This document shows, piece by piece, positions 21,596 through 33,001 of a DNA stretch of 64,000 bases. The notes under the pieces were generated by a model that worked only from the letters and a program-made list of their open reading frames with translations, was not told where the DNA came from and searched no databases. The position numbers were made by a program, and so were the translations under genes. This DNA comes from Rosellinia necatrix (lineage: Eukaryota > Ascomycota > Sordariomycetes > Xylariales > Xylariaceae), in the NCBI GenBank assembly GCA_021209875.1, contig JAGYVD010000004.1:4129001-4193000 (forward strand), written 5' to 3'. Within the stretch, counting starts at the first letter, position 1. Each line of letters starts with the position of its first letter.

Positions 21596-22971
21596 GCGTG
21601 GTTTTTTAATAAAGCAAATAAGACTGTAAAAATAAAGCGTTTAATCATAGCCATAGTTTATAGCGATAGCAAGACTATAGTTAATATCAACCTATCAAAA
21701 TTCCATAGTTCGGTAGGTAGGTAGAAATAGGGTATTATAGGATAAGGGCTTAATCCCATTGATTTCTGAAGTCTTTTAAACACAGAGGAAACCCAATAGT
21801 CCTTATATACCCTTGAAATTTTCTAGCTGTGTCCTGTGTGGTAATTGCTAGCTATCCCACTAGATTCCGTGATTAACACTTCTAATATCAAACACCGGGT
21901 AATATACAGTTATGAGTCGATGTATTATTGAAAAGGGGGTGCGAAGCTTTGGTGTGTTTATATTAAGAGGAAATGTTTCTAAGTTGTCCACATTAAACTC
22001 GACTTTTTACTATATCACGCCAATATGGCAGATGTAGGCCTCCATAATCGTAGTTGATACTCGGAATATCTCTACATTAGGCAGGGAATACTACAAAACT
22101 ATTGTGCGATCAGGTATTTTGACAATTCTCAGGTATAAATTGCGGCCGATGCAAATCAAATTTCTCTGTTAAGAGAACTATGATATGGACGACTAGGTGA
22201 AGCCAATTTGGCGAGTAAGGGAGTTTGGTTCATCGATAGGTTGATCAAACTCTAGGCCAGTACGGGGCGTCAAGCGCCGCTTATACTTCAAGATTGTTGG
22301 ACGTGGCAAGCTCTGAAACATGAGTTGGTTGGTACAAGAGCTATTAAAGTGTATCCAGTGTGTCTAAGCATGATGCGAAATCATGGCTTCTTGTGCCCAG
22401 GAGAATAGGGGAAGCGTCTTCCTTTCTAACATTGTACAGTTAAGGGATGTAGAAAAGTTTTCATAATACTTTGGATATATGAGTAGCGCCCAATGATAGC
22501 ACCAATATACCTATTTTAAGTCAGCTTATTTGGCGTTAATAAGCATGCGTAACCATGAATGATATCACCAATTGGATATAGTATGACATGCGAAACACAC
22601 AGTGGGACTAAGCGTACCCCGTTGATATGATTTGATAAAGCGCATTCATTCCGCTCATGATTTTGGAGGTCTAATAACTAAAATGTGACACATGTGGCGT
22701 CGCGACATGATAACAATGGAATATATCCTCCGGCAAGGGATAATGTTATTGGAATGCTGCTAGCGAACCTCGGCTTCACCCGAAACATTTCTTTTCTTTT
22801 TTTCTACAGAGGGAGGTGGGGAGTTGCAGCATATAAAGTCTGCCCTCGGGCCCTTAGGTCAGGCTCGAACCGGACCGTCCTCCGTCCTCTAATGCCTACT
22901 ACCAACCCTCATTCTCACACCAACACCCAGAAAACTCTCAAAGCGACATACGCCATAATATATTTCCGAAT
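21596..22971. other. Gene-poor flank right of the transposon
   Basis: No supported gene. A second TIR-like sequence is at 21825-21850. A TATAAA at 22832 precedes the doubtful frame at 22972. Confidence 0.45.
21825..21850. repeat. Second, solitary TIR-like sequence
   Basis: CTGTGTCCTGTGTGGTAATTGCTA closely resembles the right end of the neighbouring element (CTGTGGCCTGTGTGGTTAGCT) and has the same orientation. It may be the end of an older, nested or deleted copy. No partner was found. Confidence 0.35.
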
Positions 22972-23310
22972 ATGCCTCAACCCCTGTCGTCTGCTGGACA
23001 TCTTGTAACGCGCAAAGATGGGTTGGCGTTGAATGGGACGAAAGCATGGGACCCTTTTCGTCTTGAGGTTAAAAATAACCCCAAGGACTCTCACGAAGCC
23101 AGCCACTGCGAGGTGAGGATTATAAATTGGGTTTCTAAGCTAATGCTTGTGGAGTTCAGAGTGGACTTCTCTCAACGTCCTCTTGTCACCCATCCGGATT
23201 TCTTCGCATTCGACGCCGGCATCTATTGTGTCGAGTCTACCTACTATGACAAGGCAACCAACCTGTGTTATGACCGAGACTTCCTTTTATTTACCATTTT
23301 TGGTGCATGA
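22972..23310 (+). CDS. Doubtful small hypothetical protein
   Basis: Single-exon frame of 112 residues with no recognisable domain. In its favour: a TATAAA box 140 bases upstream (22832-22837) and a C/A-rich leader directly before the ATG. Against it: location in a gene-poor area next to a decayed transposon, no signal peptide, no family resemblance. Residues 70-105 hold two cysteines and several aromatics (YCVESTYYDK, CYDRDFLLF). Confidence 0.25.
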   Translation: MPQPLSSAGHLVTRKDGLALNGTKAWDPFRLEVKNNPKDSHEASHCEVRIINWVSKLMLVEFRVDFSQRPLVTHPDFFAFDAGIYCVESTYYDKATNLCYDRDFLLFTIFGA

Positions 23311-24429
23311 AAATGTCACTCGCCAGCACAACCCCAATTCCGGGGCACTTTTGGGCGACATCTTTCAAATTGTGGCGTTCAGGGTGCCAGTATTCCGTGA
23401 AGAGGAGGAGGCACGGGGAAACGTTTGACAATTCGAGCAGAGAAAAGGATTTTGGTCTTGAATACACTGTTAAGGCCTCAATTTAGCGTGGAGTGCCAAG
23501 GACTATTAGAACAGAGTCTAATGGATGTCTAATGGATCTTATTTGTAGATTCTATACTACGCCAATAAAGAGCAATCACTCGGATAGGCCCTGCATGGAG
23601 GTAGTTGACGTAGTCGAGCGTGCAAGGACAGTAGCCAGGTTGAATGGGACCAATGCTTGCCGTCGAAGAAGTTCTTAGTATCACCATTTAATCAAACACT
23701 CGACGCTGTTTGTACTGTGCGATTATTGGGTTAACTGTGTATGATATCTTTTATTCGCGGGGACTTTACGGGCGTACGGTTATCTGTCTCAAGTGTTTCT
23801 ATCAACAAAGCTATTCTGGGGGCGTGGTTGAAAGCTAGGCGGTTTACGTGGCATCATGATTCATCTTCTGGTTTTCTGGAGCATCGGGAAACTTCACACC
23901 GCTTTCTATGTACATATTACAGCGATATATGTAGTGGCCGAATCTAGCCATGTCGTGTAACTGAGAAAAAGGTTGCGGTACGTATGGGCCGTATGTATGG
24001 GCCGTGGTAGCTCCTCCGTGGTAGCTCCGCACAAGAAAGCAAGCACCCCTCAGCGTGATGTGAACCTGGCCAGGACGTACGGTTTGGCGGAGGTGTAGGG
24101 AGGGGCGAGGGGTAAGTTGGTTGGCTGGGATCGAATTAGTTTGCCAGTTAGTGGCCGCCTAGACGGTTGACGGCAGGCACAAAACGGATGGATGCTACCC
24201 CGCCTATTTTCCTGCTGGGTAACGTCATTTGGACTTTCTGATTGTCAGAGCAAACTAGTAGTTTTGGTAGAGAAGACGACCCGCAGTATCTGTTTGGTGT
24301 CGCCCACAACCCTTTCATCCAGGTCTCTTTCATCTGATGGCGGCCCGGTGTTTTAGTACAGGTATTGGCGCGAGATTATATTGTGTGTGCGACGGGCGTT
24401 TTCTTAACGTTTGATGATATCATGTAGTA

Positions 24430-24481
<52 letters not shown>

Positions 24482-25864
24482 GTTATAGTTAGTTAACTTA
24501 TCAACGCGCACCTTAGAGGTAGATTATAGTAGTCTACGGTCCACATCTTCCATTTTATGTTCCATTCTGCGCCGCCGCCGCTCGCCTCTACTTGAACCGG
24601 TATACATAATAGTTTTCTTCATAGCATTGCGCTTCTCGCTTGCCACCTCGTTCTCCAGCCGTCCAGTTCTAGGTGCAACGAGTGTCAGCCGAACGCCTAA
24701 ACTCATAGCATTCTCAACACCGACGACACGGACTGTCAGTCTTTGACTATTACATATATTAAAGTAGATAGCGAGACCTGTCTAGCCATAAAAAAGACGC
24801 GCTAAACCACGACTACCCATATCGTGAAGTTGAATACCGGCGTGCTGAACTTAGACTACACATCTATCTAGCCCAACACGAAATATTGTGTGGTTGGATG
24901 TGAATTCTCCTTGCGGCCACTGATTGCTATGAGGAAATGCGTGACACTTTTCTGTACAGCTTTTACTGCTTTGACGTATATCAGAACTGACAAATAGTGT
25001 ATAGCTCCAGGACATGGGATATGTGGCAACTCTGAGTAAGTATGATATAACTAGGCATATTACCCGTTTTCGGTCATCGATTATGTATATTTATGTGCTA
25101 GGATCACTATAAGCGAGTAATGTAATGTCTACGAGGGTACTTGGTTGGCTCAGTGTAGATTAAAACAGCTACTTTATTCGTATAGGTAGATATCTGTTAT
25201 AGTCAGTGACGAGAAAAGAGAGAAATCAGAGAACGAAATCCGTTTGGTATCAGAGATCGGCCATTACTCTGTAAATAACACTAAATATAACGTTGGCAGA
25301 GATTACTTAGGCAATAAAAACTTGTTTAACAAGTTAAAACAGGCTTTTCTTTTCTTTTTTTTGTTTTAGAAATAATAAGATAATTGATTATTTTAAAAGT
25401 CACTCTCGCGAGCTTCTGAATAAATGAACAACCCCCTTCCTGATATTATAACATTGGGGCACGACTTCTTGTTATATCATCCGTGTAGTTGGCAGGAGCG
25501 ACCGAGGTAAGTAGGTAAATATTATCTCGTTAGCAGGAGCTAGCTAGGGAGGTACGCAAGTAGGTGTTATCTCTTCCCCTTCGTTTCAGAAGCATTTATC
25601 CATCCCTTTCTTTTTACATGTCATTCTCTCCCATGCCATAGCCTACAGCTTATGATAACATAAAATCATTGTGCTATTCTCATTGACTAAGGGCAGCGGA
25701 CTCATCTCTGGGCTATCAACCACGCCTCGAGAACAACACACTACACAAACAAGATAGAAGGACAGAAACAAGAGCAGACCACAGCAAATACCTTCCAATC
25801 CTCAATCTCATCCGATCCTTCTAGCGCCTTTCACAAAACACTATCAACAGCAAATCATCACGCC
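23311..25864. other. Gene-poor interval
   Basis: No supported gene. It contains the CA/TA microsatellite at 24434-24481, and near 25490-25570 repeated TAGGTA-type words. The final 120 bases are a C/A-rich leader for the gene at 25865. Confidence 0.5.
24434..24481. repeat. CA microsatellite joined to TA microsatellite
   Basis: About 14 CA units directly followed by about 10 TA units. Compound dinucleotide repeat in non-coding DNA. Confidence 0.9.
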
Positions 25865-26698
25865 ATGGTCTCAGAAGCCGCCGTCCTCTCTGCCCTTGCC
25901 GCCTACCGCGAGCACATCGCCGCCCTCAACTACCGCGCCATGTCTGCGATAATTCCGCAGATTGAGGAAGCCACCATGGAGGACGACCCAGACATCTTTG
26001 AATCGACTGAAAAGGAGGACAGTTGTCGCCGTGAGTACACTCTGCACCTCCTCGGCGCCTATCAGCTCAACACGCAGCCGCCCATCGAGCGCCCATCTGA
26101 CGTGCTGCGCCACTGGGATATCATCGCACCCCAGGTCGGGCTCGACGGTACATCAGTGCATCACGACCCGGCGTGGCGCGCTGAGAGGCGTGATGCGTAC
26201 AGGGCGGCCGTATTGCGCGGTCTCGAACGCATCGAGTGTCCCACCGGTACGTGGGCGCTCCCCACAGATTTTGATATCATCATGCGCCATGTTGATTCCC
26301 TCGAAGGGCCAGGTTGGCGGCTGCTACGCGACACGTCTGAGCAACTTATCTTCTGGGAAGGCTGGGGCATGCTAGGGTGCCATGACGTTGACGTTGACAA
26401 GGTGGAAAAGAGCGTCAGGAACGGGTGCGATATCATCGACCAGACAATTGGGATTGATGAAAAGTATGACGTAGCTGGAGGCTGGACTTTCGGGAGTGGA
26501 AATGAAGTGACCTGTTATGCGATGTATAGTCAAGGACTGGAGGAAGAAGATTGGTCGTGGCGTTACGTGGTGTCTCTGGGTCAGTTTGGGATCGAGGTCT
26601 TTGATGATATTGCTGCTCTCCTGGATTGGTATAAGACTTACGGCGAACCGAACGACAGCGACTTTGAGGTCATACCGGACGATGTTTTCCAACTTTGA
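25865..26698 (+). CDS. Hypothetical protein, single exon
   Basis: An intron-free frame of 277 residues preceded by a long C/A-rich leader, which supports a real gene. I do not recognise a family. The protein is acidic and Trp-rich, with no signal peptide or membrane segment, so it is likely cytosolic. Notable blocks are HWDIIAPQVGLDGTSVHHDP, GPGWRLLRDTSEQLIFWEGW, and a C-terminal portion WSWRYVVSLGQFGIEVFDDI followed by LLDWYKTYGE. The ending recalls SMI1/KNR4-like (SUKH) acidic cytosolic proteins in general style only; I do not claim membership. It stands alone between the gene-poor region and a poorly resolved membrane-protein gene. Confidence 0.6.
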   Translation: MVSEAAVLSALAAYREHIAALNYRAMSAIIPQIEEATMEDDPDIFESTEKEDSCRREYTLHLLGAYQLNTQPPIERPSDVLRHWDIIAPQVGLDGTSVHHDPAWRAERRDAYRAAVLRGLERIECPTGTWALPTDFDIIMRHVDSLEGPGWRLLRDTSEQLIFWEGWGMLGCHDVDVDKVEKSVRNGCDIIDQTIGIDEKYDVAGGWTFGSGNEVTCYAMYSQGLEEEDWSWRYVVSLGQFGIEVFDDIAALLDWYKTYGEPNDSDFEVIPDDVFQL

Positions 26699-26755
26699 AC
26701 TGGAAGATGAGTTAGGGCTATGATTATGGTTTATACAAATAGAGTTAGTTTGATT

Positions 26756-28070
26756 CTACGTGGTCGTTTGTTCCAGAGTGCGCAACCGCTTGATATCCAA
26801 CAATACATTTCGCAATCCACGAAGCCCAACTGGCAACGCAACGTTTGCCCCATACGGTCTCGCACACCCTAATATTCGATACATTAACACATGTGACCAA
26901 CATAGCAAAGCAGAAAAAGACGCCGATAAAGTTCTAGCCCATCTCTCGTATCCCATCCGCTTATTGACCAAGATGTAAATAGCCTGAGTGCCCAAGAACA
27001 CGCTTACCATGACGTTCTCAAACCACAATCTCTCCGTATCACGAACTCGGGAAAAAGACAGCGGCGATGGTGGCATCTCCAACGTCTTCCCGTAGCGCCA
27101 CTGCCAAAGAGCCAGACAGAGATGCGCGCATAGTATGCCGAGTCCGCGCTGGAACACATCTTTGAGTCGGTTCCAGACAGCAAGAACACCAGATGGAGGA
27201 CTTGCTATCGGCATATTGTGTCGTAGATTACCTATATTTTAGGATTAGCTCACTAGTTCTGCTTCTGTCGCATATACTGCCATTGGGGAGATATGGAGAA
27301 GGGCCTTCAATAGCCCAAAAAGGTCGACGCAGCACCGCTGACGGCTCGCGTGCAACTCGTGCCGAATCTTGGGTTGTCACGCAACTCCGCATATACACCG
27401 TCGTATGCCCAAAACGTCGTGGTAAGGTAGCAGTCATTTTCCGGGTTGAATAAGTGAAACCCGACATCCATGCGCGGATCGTACTCGAGAATCCATGCCG
27501 TGGCCACAGCGGAATCGTGCATAGATAGAGCGAACCTCTTGAAGGGTTCCTCATCGTTTTCATTCAAGTATTCTTCGGGTATAGTCACGTATATATCGTT
27601 CTGAACTCAGGCGTTTGCAACGCCCAAAAACCTCCTATCGATCCGACCGCGCAGATATATAGGAGCAGACGGCCAGACGTAGCCGTGCACGAAGTTGGTT
27701 GATCCACCTTGAGGTCCGCATCAGTTGAGGAAGGTAATTCTTCGAGAGCCCACGGATACCGCGTTGCGAACAGGTCATTAAAGAACACTCTAGTATCATC
27801 TTCACTGGCGCCAGCCCACAGGAAACCGGCCTTTGGTACATACAAAGAGAGAGGTAGATAGGGGACTAGGGCATGACGCCGAATGGGCTCCGCGTGTTCG
27901 GAGAGCCCTAGCGCATCCAACGTGATCGGCCTAGGAGGGTGCAGAGTGCGCCGCACGGATGCAGACACAAAGTGCAGGTTGTGGTTTCGACCCGCAGAGA
28001 TCTCAGAAAGGGGGAGCAGTGCCTCGTGCACTGCGATGACGGATATCAGTGGTAAGCAAACTGCTTGCAT
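26756..28070 (-). CDS. Possible multi-exon membrane protein gene, structure unresolved
   Basis: Three successive minus-strand frames line up: 27585-28070 (starts MQAVCLPLISVIAVHEALLP, signal-like, and has a membrane helix LLLYICAVGSIGGFWAL), 27307-27588 (VTIPEEYLNENDEEPFKRF, HDSAVATAWILEYDPRMDVG) and 26756-27214 (LGILCAHLCLALWQWRYG and VMVSVFLGTQAIYILVNK, two likely helices). The first two join at a TATATA tract where the frame shifts by two bases. Whether this is an intron, a sequencing error or a real frameshift cannot be decided. A donor-like GTAAGC lies at about 27004. The product would be a membrane protein of unknown role. Exon borders are not reliable. Confidence 0.35.
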
Positions 28071-29336
28071 GAATACAAAGACTCCCCGCCATACTACTCA
28101 AACTACGACCCGTAGGGGTAGTTGAGGGGCATTGCTTGAGGAAGCCGTGGGTGGGACGTCGGCCAGAAGGTTCGAGAAAACGCGGGCTGTAATCATAGAG
28201 TAGCACGCCATCCAATCAAGTTCGTTGCAACCTAGCATTCCGGCTGTGATGACAAGCGCTCGGCTCACCCAGCTGGGGACGCGGTGTCAGTCGAGGGCGA
28301 GGACAAGAGCGCACGCAGCTATGGCAGATGAGGCCTCAAGAGCCGACTCGTTATACGACGCTGCAGTGTCATGTACGGGTATCGCCGACGGTGGGATACA
28401 ACATGGCAACAATGGAAGACACCACCGAGATTTCACCGAGATCAGGCGTCTAGGATTATAGGCGGGTATGAGGGGTGAATCCCAGATAATCACGTTTGCC
28501 GATATCAGCCGACTTCCGTGTGAAATGATCGTCATGGCCGAGTTAGGTAGGCTGACACTCAGAAAGCAGGATAGCGGCGGAAACAAGTCTATTGTTAGCT
28601 AGCCTCTCCTAAGGAGGTCACACAACATCTGATGTCGACTCTCGACCTCACTGTTCAGTATGTCCCTGACGAGGCCTGACCTCGCGGATCCTTGCATTTG
28701 AAGACTCATCCGACGTTACCAGATCGCGCTACTCTACCTACTGTATTACTATCCGAATTTCAACCTCGCGGCCCCAATATTCAATATCGTACGTATCAGA
28801 CCCGAAGGCGATCCTGTTCAAGGCGCATCACTGTGTCATTTAACGGCCGCATATGTGAAGCCTTCGAGAATGTAGCACCCGCGGTTAGTATCGCTTACTC
28901 GGCAATTAGGAACATGGTTACAGCGCGTAACAGGTCCATTTCATGACTCCGTGTCAAACTCTTCTAGAAATGTTGCACCCGTGGTATATTAGTGGTGTAT
29001 CTTGACACCTGCGCTCGGTGTTGCCCATTTGCTGCTACCGCAAGCCGGGATTTATAAGGAATATTATGCGATGTGCGCGAATATAAGTATTTTATGCACA
29101 CGGCAAACACTTTAGGGTTCCAAAGCCATGTTTGAAATATAGTTGAGTGATTATCAGAGCCCCCATGGTAGTCCAATGGTTTCTTTGATGTAAATATGTT
29201 AAATTCTCGCCCAAATCCTCATTGAGTTGTTCATGTCGCTGAAGGTCAAGATAACAATTCGGAGATCTCTCCCCCCTACTCCTCGTGAGTCACAGTCTCA
29301 TGATTTTCGCACGTCATAAAAATCGAAGCAATCGTG
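28071..29336. other. Intergenic, no gene recognised
   Basis: Several short overlapping frames (for example 28287-28586 on the minus strand) show no recognisable content. Confidence 0.45.
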
Positions 29337-29813
29337 ATGTGTCTTGGCCTGGCCCTGTGTGTAGTCGTGTGTCTTTATACTTCAGGCTTCTCTCTTCCGT
29401 GGCTAAACACAATTGGTAACTTACTATGGATGAGCAGTCCTGTCAAACAGGCCAACCGCAAGACGGAAGAGATTAAACCCGGCGACAGCTGCGAGTCTCC
29501 AGCTAGGAAATGTGGCATCTCTGATGCTGAATTCATGCGATGCAATGGCAAAGACACCTGCACGACTTTGGTTCCCGGCGGCATGGTTTGCTGCTCAAAA
29601 GGAAGTCTACGTGATATCCGCCCCACGCGCCAACCCGATGGCACCTGCGCATCATATATAGTGTCCAATGGGGACACCTGTGCCAGCACAGTCGCTTCTA
29701 ATTGTCTTAAAGAGTCGGGTGTCGAAGACCTGAACAAGGTCAAGACTGGGGGCTTCGACAGTTGCAATAACCTTAGCTTAGGCCTCAGAATATGCTTAAG
29801 CGAAGGAGACTAG
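29337..29813 (+). CDS. LysM-type secreted protein, probably truncated
   Basis: Frame of 158 residues starting MCLGLALCVVVCLYTSGFS, a hydrophobic signal-like segment. Two LysM-like modules follow. The first is KPGDSCESPARKCGISDAEF, then MRCNGKDTCTTLVPGGMVCC. The second is DGTCASYIVSNGDTCASTVA, then SGVEDLNK and RICLSEGD. This C-x-Y-x-V-x-x-GDTC arrangement is what precedes the GH18 domain in fungal killer-toxin-like (subgroup C) chitinases. Here a TAG stops the frame exactly where those proteins continue, and no GH18 sequence follows. It could be a real short LysM protein (chitin binding) or a pseudogenised chitinase N-terminus. A downstream frame at 29888-30059 with two cysteines might be a further exon. 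Confidence 0.6.
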   Translation: MCLGLALCVVVCLYTSGFSLPWLNTIGNLLWMSSPVKQANRKTEEIKPGDSCESPARKCGISDAEFMRCNGKDTCTTLVPGGMVCCSKGSLRDIRPTRQPDGTCASYIVSNGDTCASTVASNCLKESGVEDLNKVKTGGFDSCNNLSLGLRICLSEGD

Positions 29814-30712
29814 TCCGGGGAAAGCGTGTAAGTAAAACGGCGCTCAAATCCGTTCGAAAACCGGACTAACGTACTCTATTTCCTAGAATTGCACCACCAA
29901 CTACTCAGAGGCGATCGGGATTCAAGGAATGGCGTGCTCGGTACCAGGGGTGTCTGGAGCGACAGCAGTCGGCGTGCACGGCTTCACGGACGAGACCGAG
30001 GCCAACCTCAAGGCCTGTCTATACGCGAGCAGCGACTATACTACCAAAGCCAGACGGTAGTTCAGTCTTTCATTTCGACAAATATCAACTAGTTACCTCA
30101 TTCGTCTCAGGGCGTCTTATTGTAGCACATGTTGTGTCGCGAATTGCGCAGCTCGCTCGAGTTCCGAATTCTTTGCAACATAACAAGAACAAGAATCCTA
30201 GTGATGTAGTATATATATATAACTATAAGGCGAGTATAAATTGGTTCTTGAAGTAGTGACCGTCTACACCACAATTCCTACGTATTGGCCACCTACAAAG
30301 AGGAAGATGAGATGTAGGGCTTAACTTACAGATATCAGGCGTGGTCCGCCAGACGAAGTGATAGCAGCGCGTCGTGGAGATTTAGCGTAACGCGTTATAA
30401 CTTATAGGTACCTAACCTACCTAGGTAAGGTAATAAATACCTAAGGTAACTAAGGGTTTCGCGAATCTAGAATGGAATCACTAGGTAGGTAGCGTTAGCG
30501 AGCGCTTTGCAGCGGGATTACCGTTACTACCGCAACTACCGATACGAACTACCTAAAATGTCTAAGATTATCTCTCTCGACCCAGTCTTCGGATTATGTC
30601 ATCGTGAATCTCGGGGTTTTGTTATCAGGGCGATAGGTCCCTCTCATTGCTCTAGCTCCAATTCCCCGTCTCCCATCCACAAAGCACTGCGTCTGTGGCG
30701 GTGACCGACGTG
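29814..30712. other. Intergenic upstream of the M20 peptidase
   Basis: Holds a possible orphan exon (29888-30059, frame with NCTTNYSEAIGIQGMACS) that may belong to the LysM gene. A TA-repeat lies at 30212-30222 and a dense cluster of CCTAGGTA words at 30405-30494. Confidence 0.4.
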
Positions 30713-32440
30713 ATGCCATTTTCAGAGAAAGGAGAGCCATTGCTCCCGGCCCCCCGGGCTGCTGCGCCCAAGTCGCGATGGCGGTCCGTCGGTGCTCTCC
30801 TGCTTCACGCCATCGCCTTCGCTCTCATCCTGAGGATCTCGTACGGGGTCTACGAACGCCTGGCCGTCGGTGAGCATCCGTCCGCATCTCGGGCCAAATG
30901 TCCCCAAGTCGAGCCTCTCGTGCCCGGCCAGCAGAGCCCTGCGCTGTCTGAGATGGAAGAGCACCTCCGCTCGGACAAGTTCCGGAATGAGACCATCGAG
31001 CGCATGGCCGGTGCCGTTCGCATCCCGACGCAATCATACGATGATCTCGGCCCCATTGGCGAGGACCCGAGATGGGACACGATGTATGACTTTGCCGACT
31101 ACTTGAAGTCGACCTTCCCGCTCGTGCATGGCGCTGTGACCCTCGAGAAAGTAAACACACACGGCCTGCTGTACACCTGGAAGGGCACTGATGCGAGCCT
31201 ACTTCCGACGGTCTTGATGGCGCACCAAGACGTCGTGCCGGTCGCCGAGGCCACAGTCGACCAATGGACACACCCTCCATACAGCGGGTTTTATGACGGC
31301 AAATACATCTGGGGCCGCGGCTCGTCAGATTGCAAGAATAACCTCATCGGTATCCTGGAAGCCGTTGAACTGCTTCTTGACGCTGGATTCGAGCCAAAGA
31401 GGACCGTCATTTTATCATTTGGTTTCGATGAAGAGGTTTCGGGATTACAAGGAGCCGGCCACCTTGCTAAGGCCCTTATCGACCGCTATGGCAAAGACGG
31501 AGCCGCCATAATTATTGATGAGGGGAGCGGAATCGCCAGCGCTTGGGGTTCGACGTTTGCGCTCCCCGGCGTCGCGGAGAAAGGGTACATCGACGTCGAG
31601 ATCGTCGTACGGATGCCCGGCGGCCACTCCTCGATCCCGCCCGCCCACAGCGGCATCGGCGTCGCGTCCGAGCTGGTCGCGCTGGTGGAGAGCCACCCCT
31701 ACGAGCCGCATTTCCACGCCGAGAACCCGTACTTGGGCCTCCTCGAGTGCGGGAACGCGTACGGCCCGGAGTTCCCCGCGAGTCTGAGGAAGCACCTCCC
31801 GTGGAAGGAGCGCTCGTGCCCGGCCCAGAAGGACAAGCTCGCACTGGAGGCGGCGAAGCAAGGGGACGCGACCAAGTACCTGTTCACGACCTCGCTGGCC
31901 GTCGACATCATCAACGGCGGCGTGAAGAGCAACGCGCTCCCGGAGCGCACGAGCGTTCTTGTTAACCACCGCGTCAACGTTGGCGATCACGCCACCGAGG
32001 TACAGGCGAAGATGGCGCATCTAGCCCGCGCCGTCGCCGCCAAGCACAACCTCACCCTCCAGGCATTCACCGACGAGCCCGAGGTCCCGAGCTCCATCAA
32101 GCTCAGCGCCCTGCGGATCCTGGAGCCCGCGCCCGTGACCCCGACGGCGGTGGACGGTGCCACCACCCCGTACGGGGTGCTCTCCGGCACCACGCGCGCG
32201 CTGTACGGCGAGTCCCTCCTCGTGGCGCCCGCCCTCATGACGGGCAATACGGACACGAGATATTACTGGGACCTGACGAGGCACATCTTCCGGTATGCCC
32301 CGGGCTACGACCCCGAACAAGGCTTCGGCCTGGGCGGGATTCACACGGTGGACGAGAAGGTCAGCGTGCAGGCACACATCAGCGGCGTCCGGTGGTATTC
32401 CATGTTCATCCGGAACATGGACGAGGCGGACTTGGTTTAA
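30713..32440 (+). CDS. CPS1: M20 family metallopeptidase, vacuolar carboxypeptidase S type
   Basis: Single exon; ATG 30713 chosen as first Met of the frame, giving 575 residues. A short basic N-terminus precedes a single hydrophobic segment at about residues 27-43 (ALLLHAIAFALILRI), so this is a type II membrane or signal-anchored protein like yeast Cps1. M20 metal and catalytic blocks are clear: LMAHQDVVPV (His ligand and Asp), GRGSSDCKNN (bridging Asp), GFDEEVSG (catalytic Glu and Glu ligand), DEGSG and C-terminal GGIHTVDEKV (His ligand). The dimerisation lid domain is between (MPGGHSSIPPAHSGIG). It should release C-terminal residues from peptides in the vacuole. Codon use is very GC-rich in 31540-32260. 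The symbol marks the family; several paralogues are usual. Confidence 0.92.
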   Translation: MPFSEKGEPLLPAPRAAAPKSRWRSVGALLLHAIAFALILRISYGVYERLAVGEHPSASRAKCPQVEPLVPGQQSPALSEMEEHLRSDKFRNETIERMAGAVRIPTQSYDDLGPIGEDPRWDTMYDFADYLKSTFPLVHGAVTLEKVNTHGLLYTWKGTDASLLPTVLMAHQDVVPVAEATVDQWTHPPYSGFYDGKYIWGRGSSDCKNNLIGILEAVELLLDAGFEPKRTVILSFGFDEEVSGLQGAGHLAKALIDRYGKDGAAIIIDEGSGIASAWGSTFALPGVAEKGYIDVEIVVRMPGGHSSIPPAHSGIGVASELVALVESHPYEPHFHAENPYLGLLECGNAYGPEFPASLRKHLPWKERSCPAQKDKLALEAAKQGDATKYLFTTSLAVDIINGGVKSNALPERTSVLVNHRVNVGDHATEVQAKMAHLARAVAAKHNLTLQAFTDEPEVPSSIKLSALRILEPAPVTPTAVDGATTPYGVLSGTTRALYGESLLVAPALMTGNTDTRYYWDLTRHIFRYAPGYDPEQGFGLGGIHTVDEKVSVQAHISGVRWYSMFIRNMDEADLV

Positions 32441-33001
32441 GCTTTGGTATCATGCACACGCCGACGGATTATACCCAACACTAGATTGTTTACATGACCA
32501 ATGTTGTTTTTTTAAACGTGCTGATTCATCCCTACTTTGCATCTTAGCGGGTATAATAGATGGTAGAATTATGCTATCCTTGGACTTCGTCCGTGCTACA
32601 TGAAGATGACATAAGTGCGTATTAGTGGCTAAGAAACTGAAGTCTACATACGTAATGTTTGAAAGCTTTAACCTAAATTATCCCATCCGCACTGGAGATA
32701 AAGGGTGAAACGAGGAGTCTCAGTTGCGCAGGTGAGATAAGGAGATAAAATAGTACCTACTAGAAAAACCCAAATGGTTAAATGTCATTTTACGAGAAAG
32801 TGATAAGAAAGCTTGGTGTTAAATCGCAGACTGCTTTTTACCATATGATTCCATTCAATTAATCCTTCACAGGTTGACAGCATTACCCCACTCGGCCTCT
32901 AGGATAGCACCTAAGCACAGCACAAGTCACTTTTGCCATTGCTAATTCCCGACCGCCAACCTGATATCAGTTCACATGCCAAACTCTCAATCTCGGTAGC
33001 C
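32441..33001. other. Intergenic between M20 peptidase and HET gene
   Basis: No gene recognised; it includes the HET promoter. The HET frame is open upstream to 32933 but without an ATG there. Confidence 0.5.

Noticed and set aside
31445..32020. Long minus-strand frame over the M20 peptidase
   Set aside because: Shadow of a GC-rich coding sequence; the plus-strand frame has all catalytic motifs.
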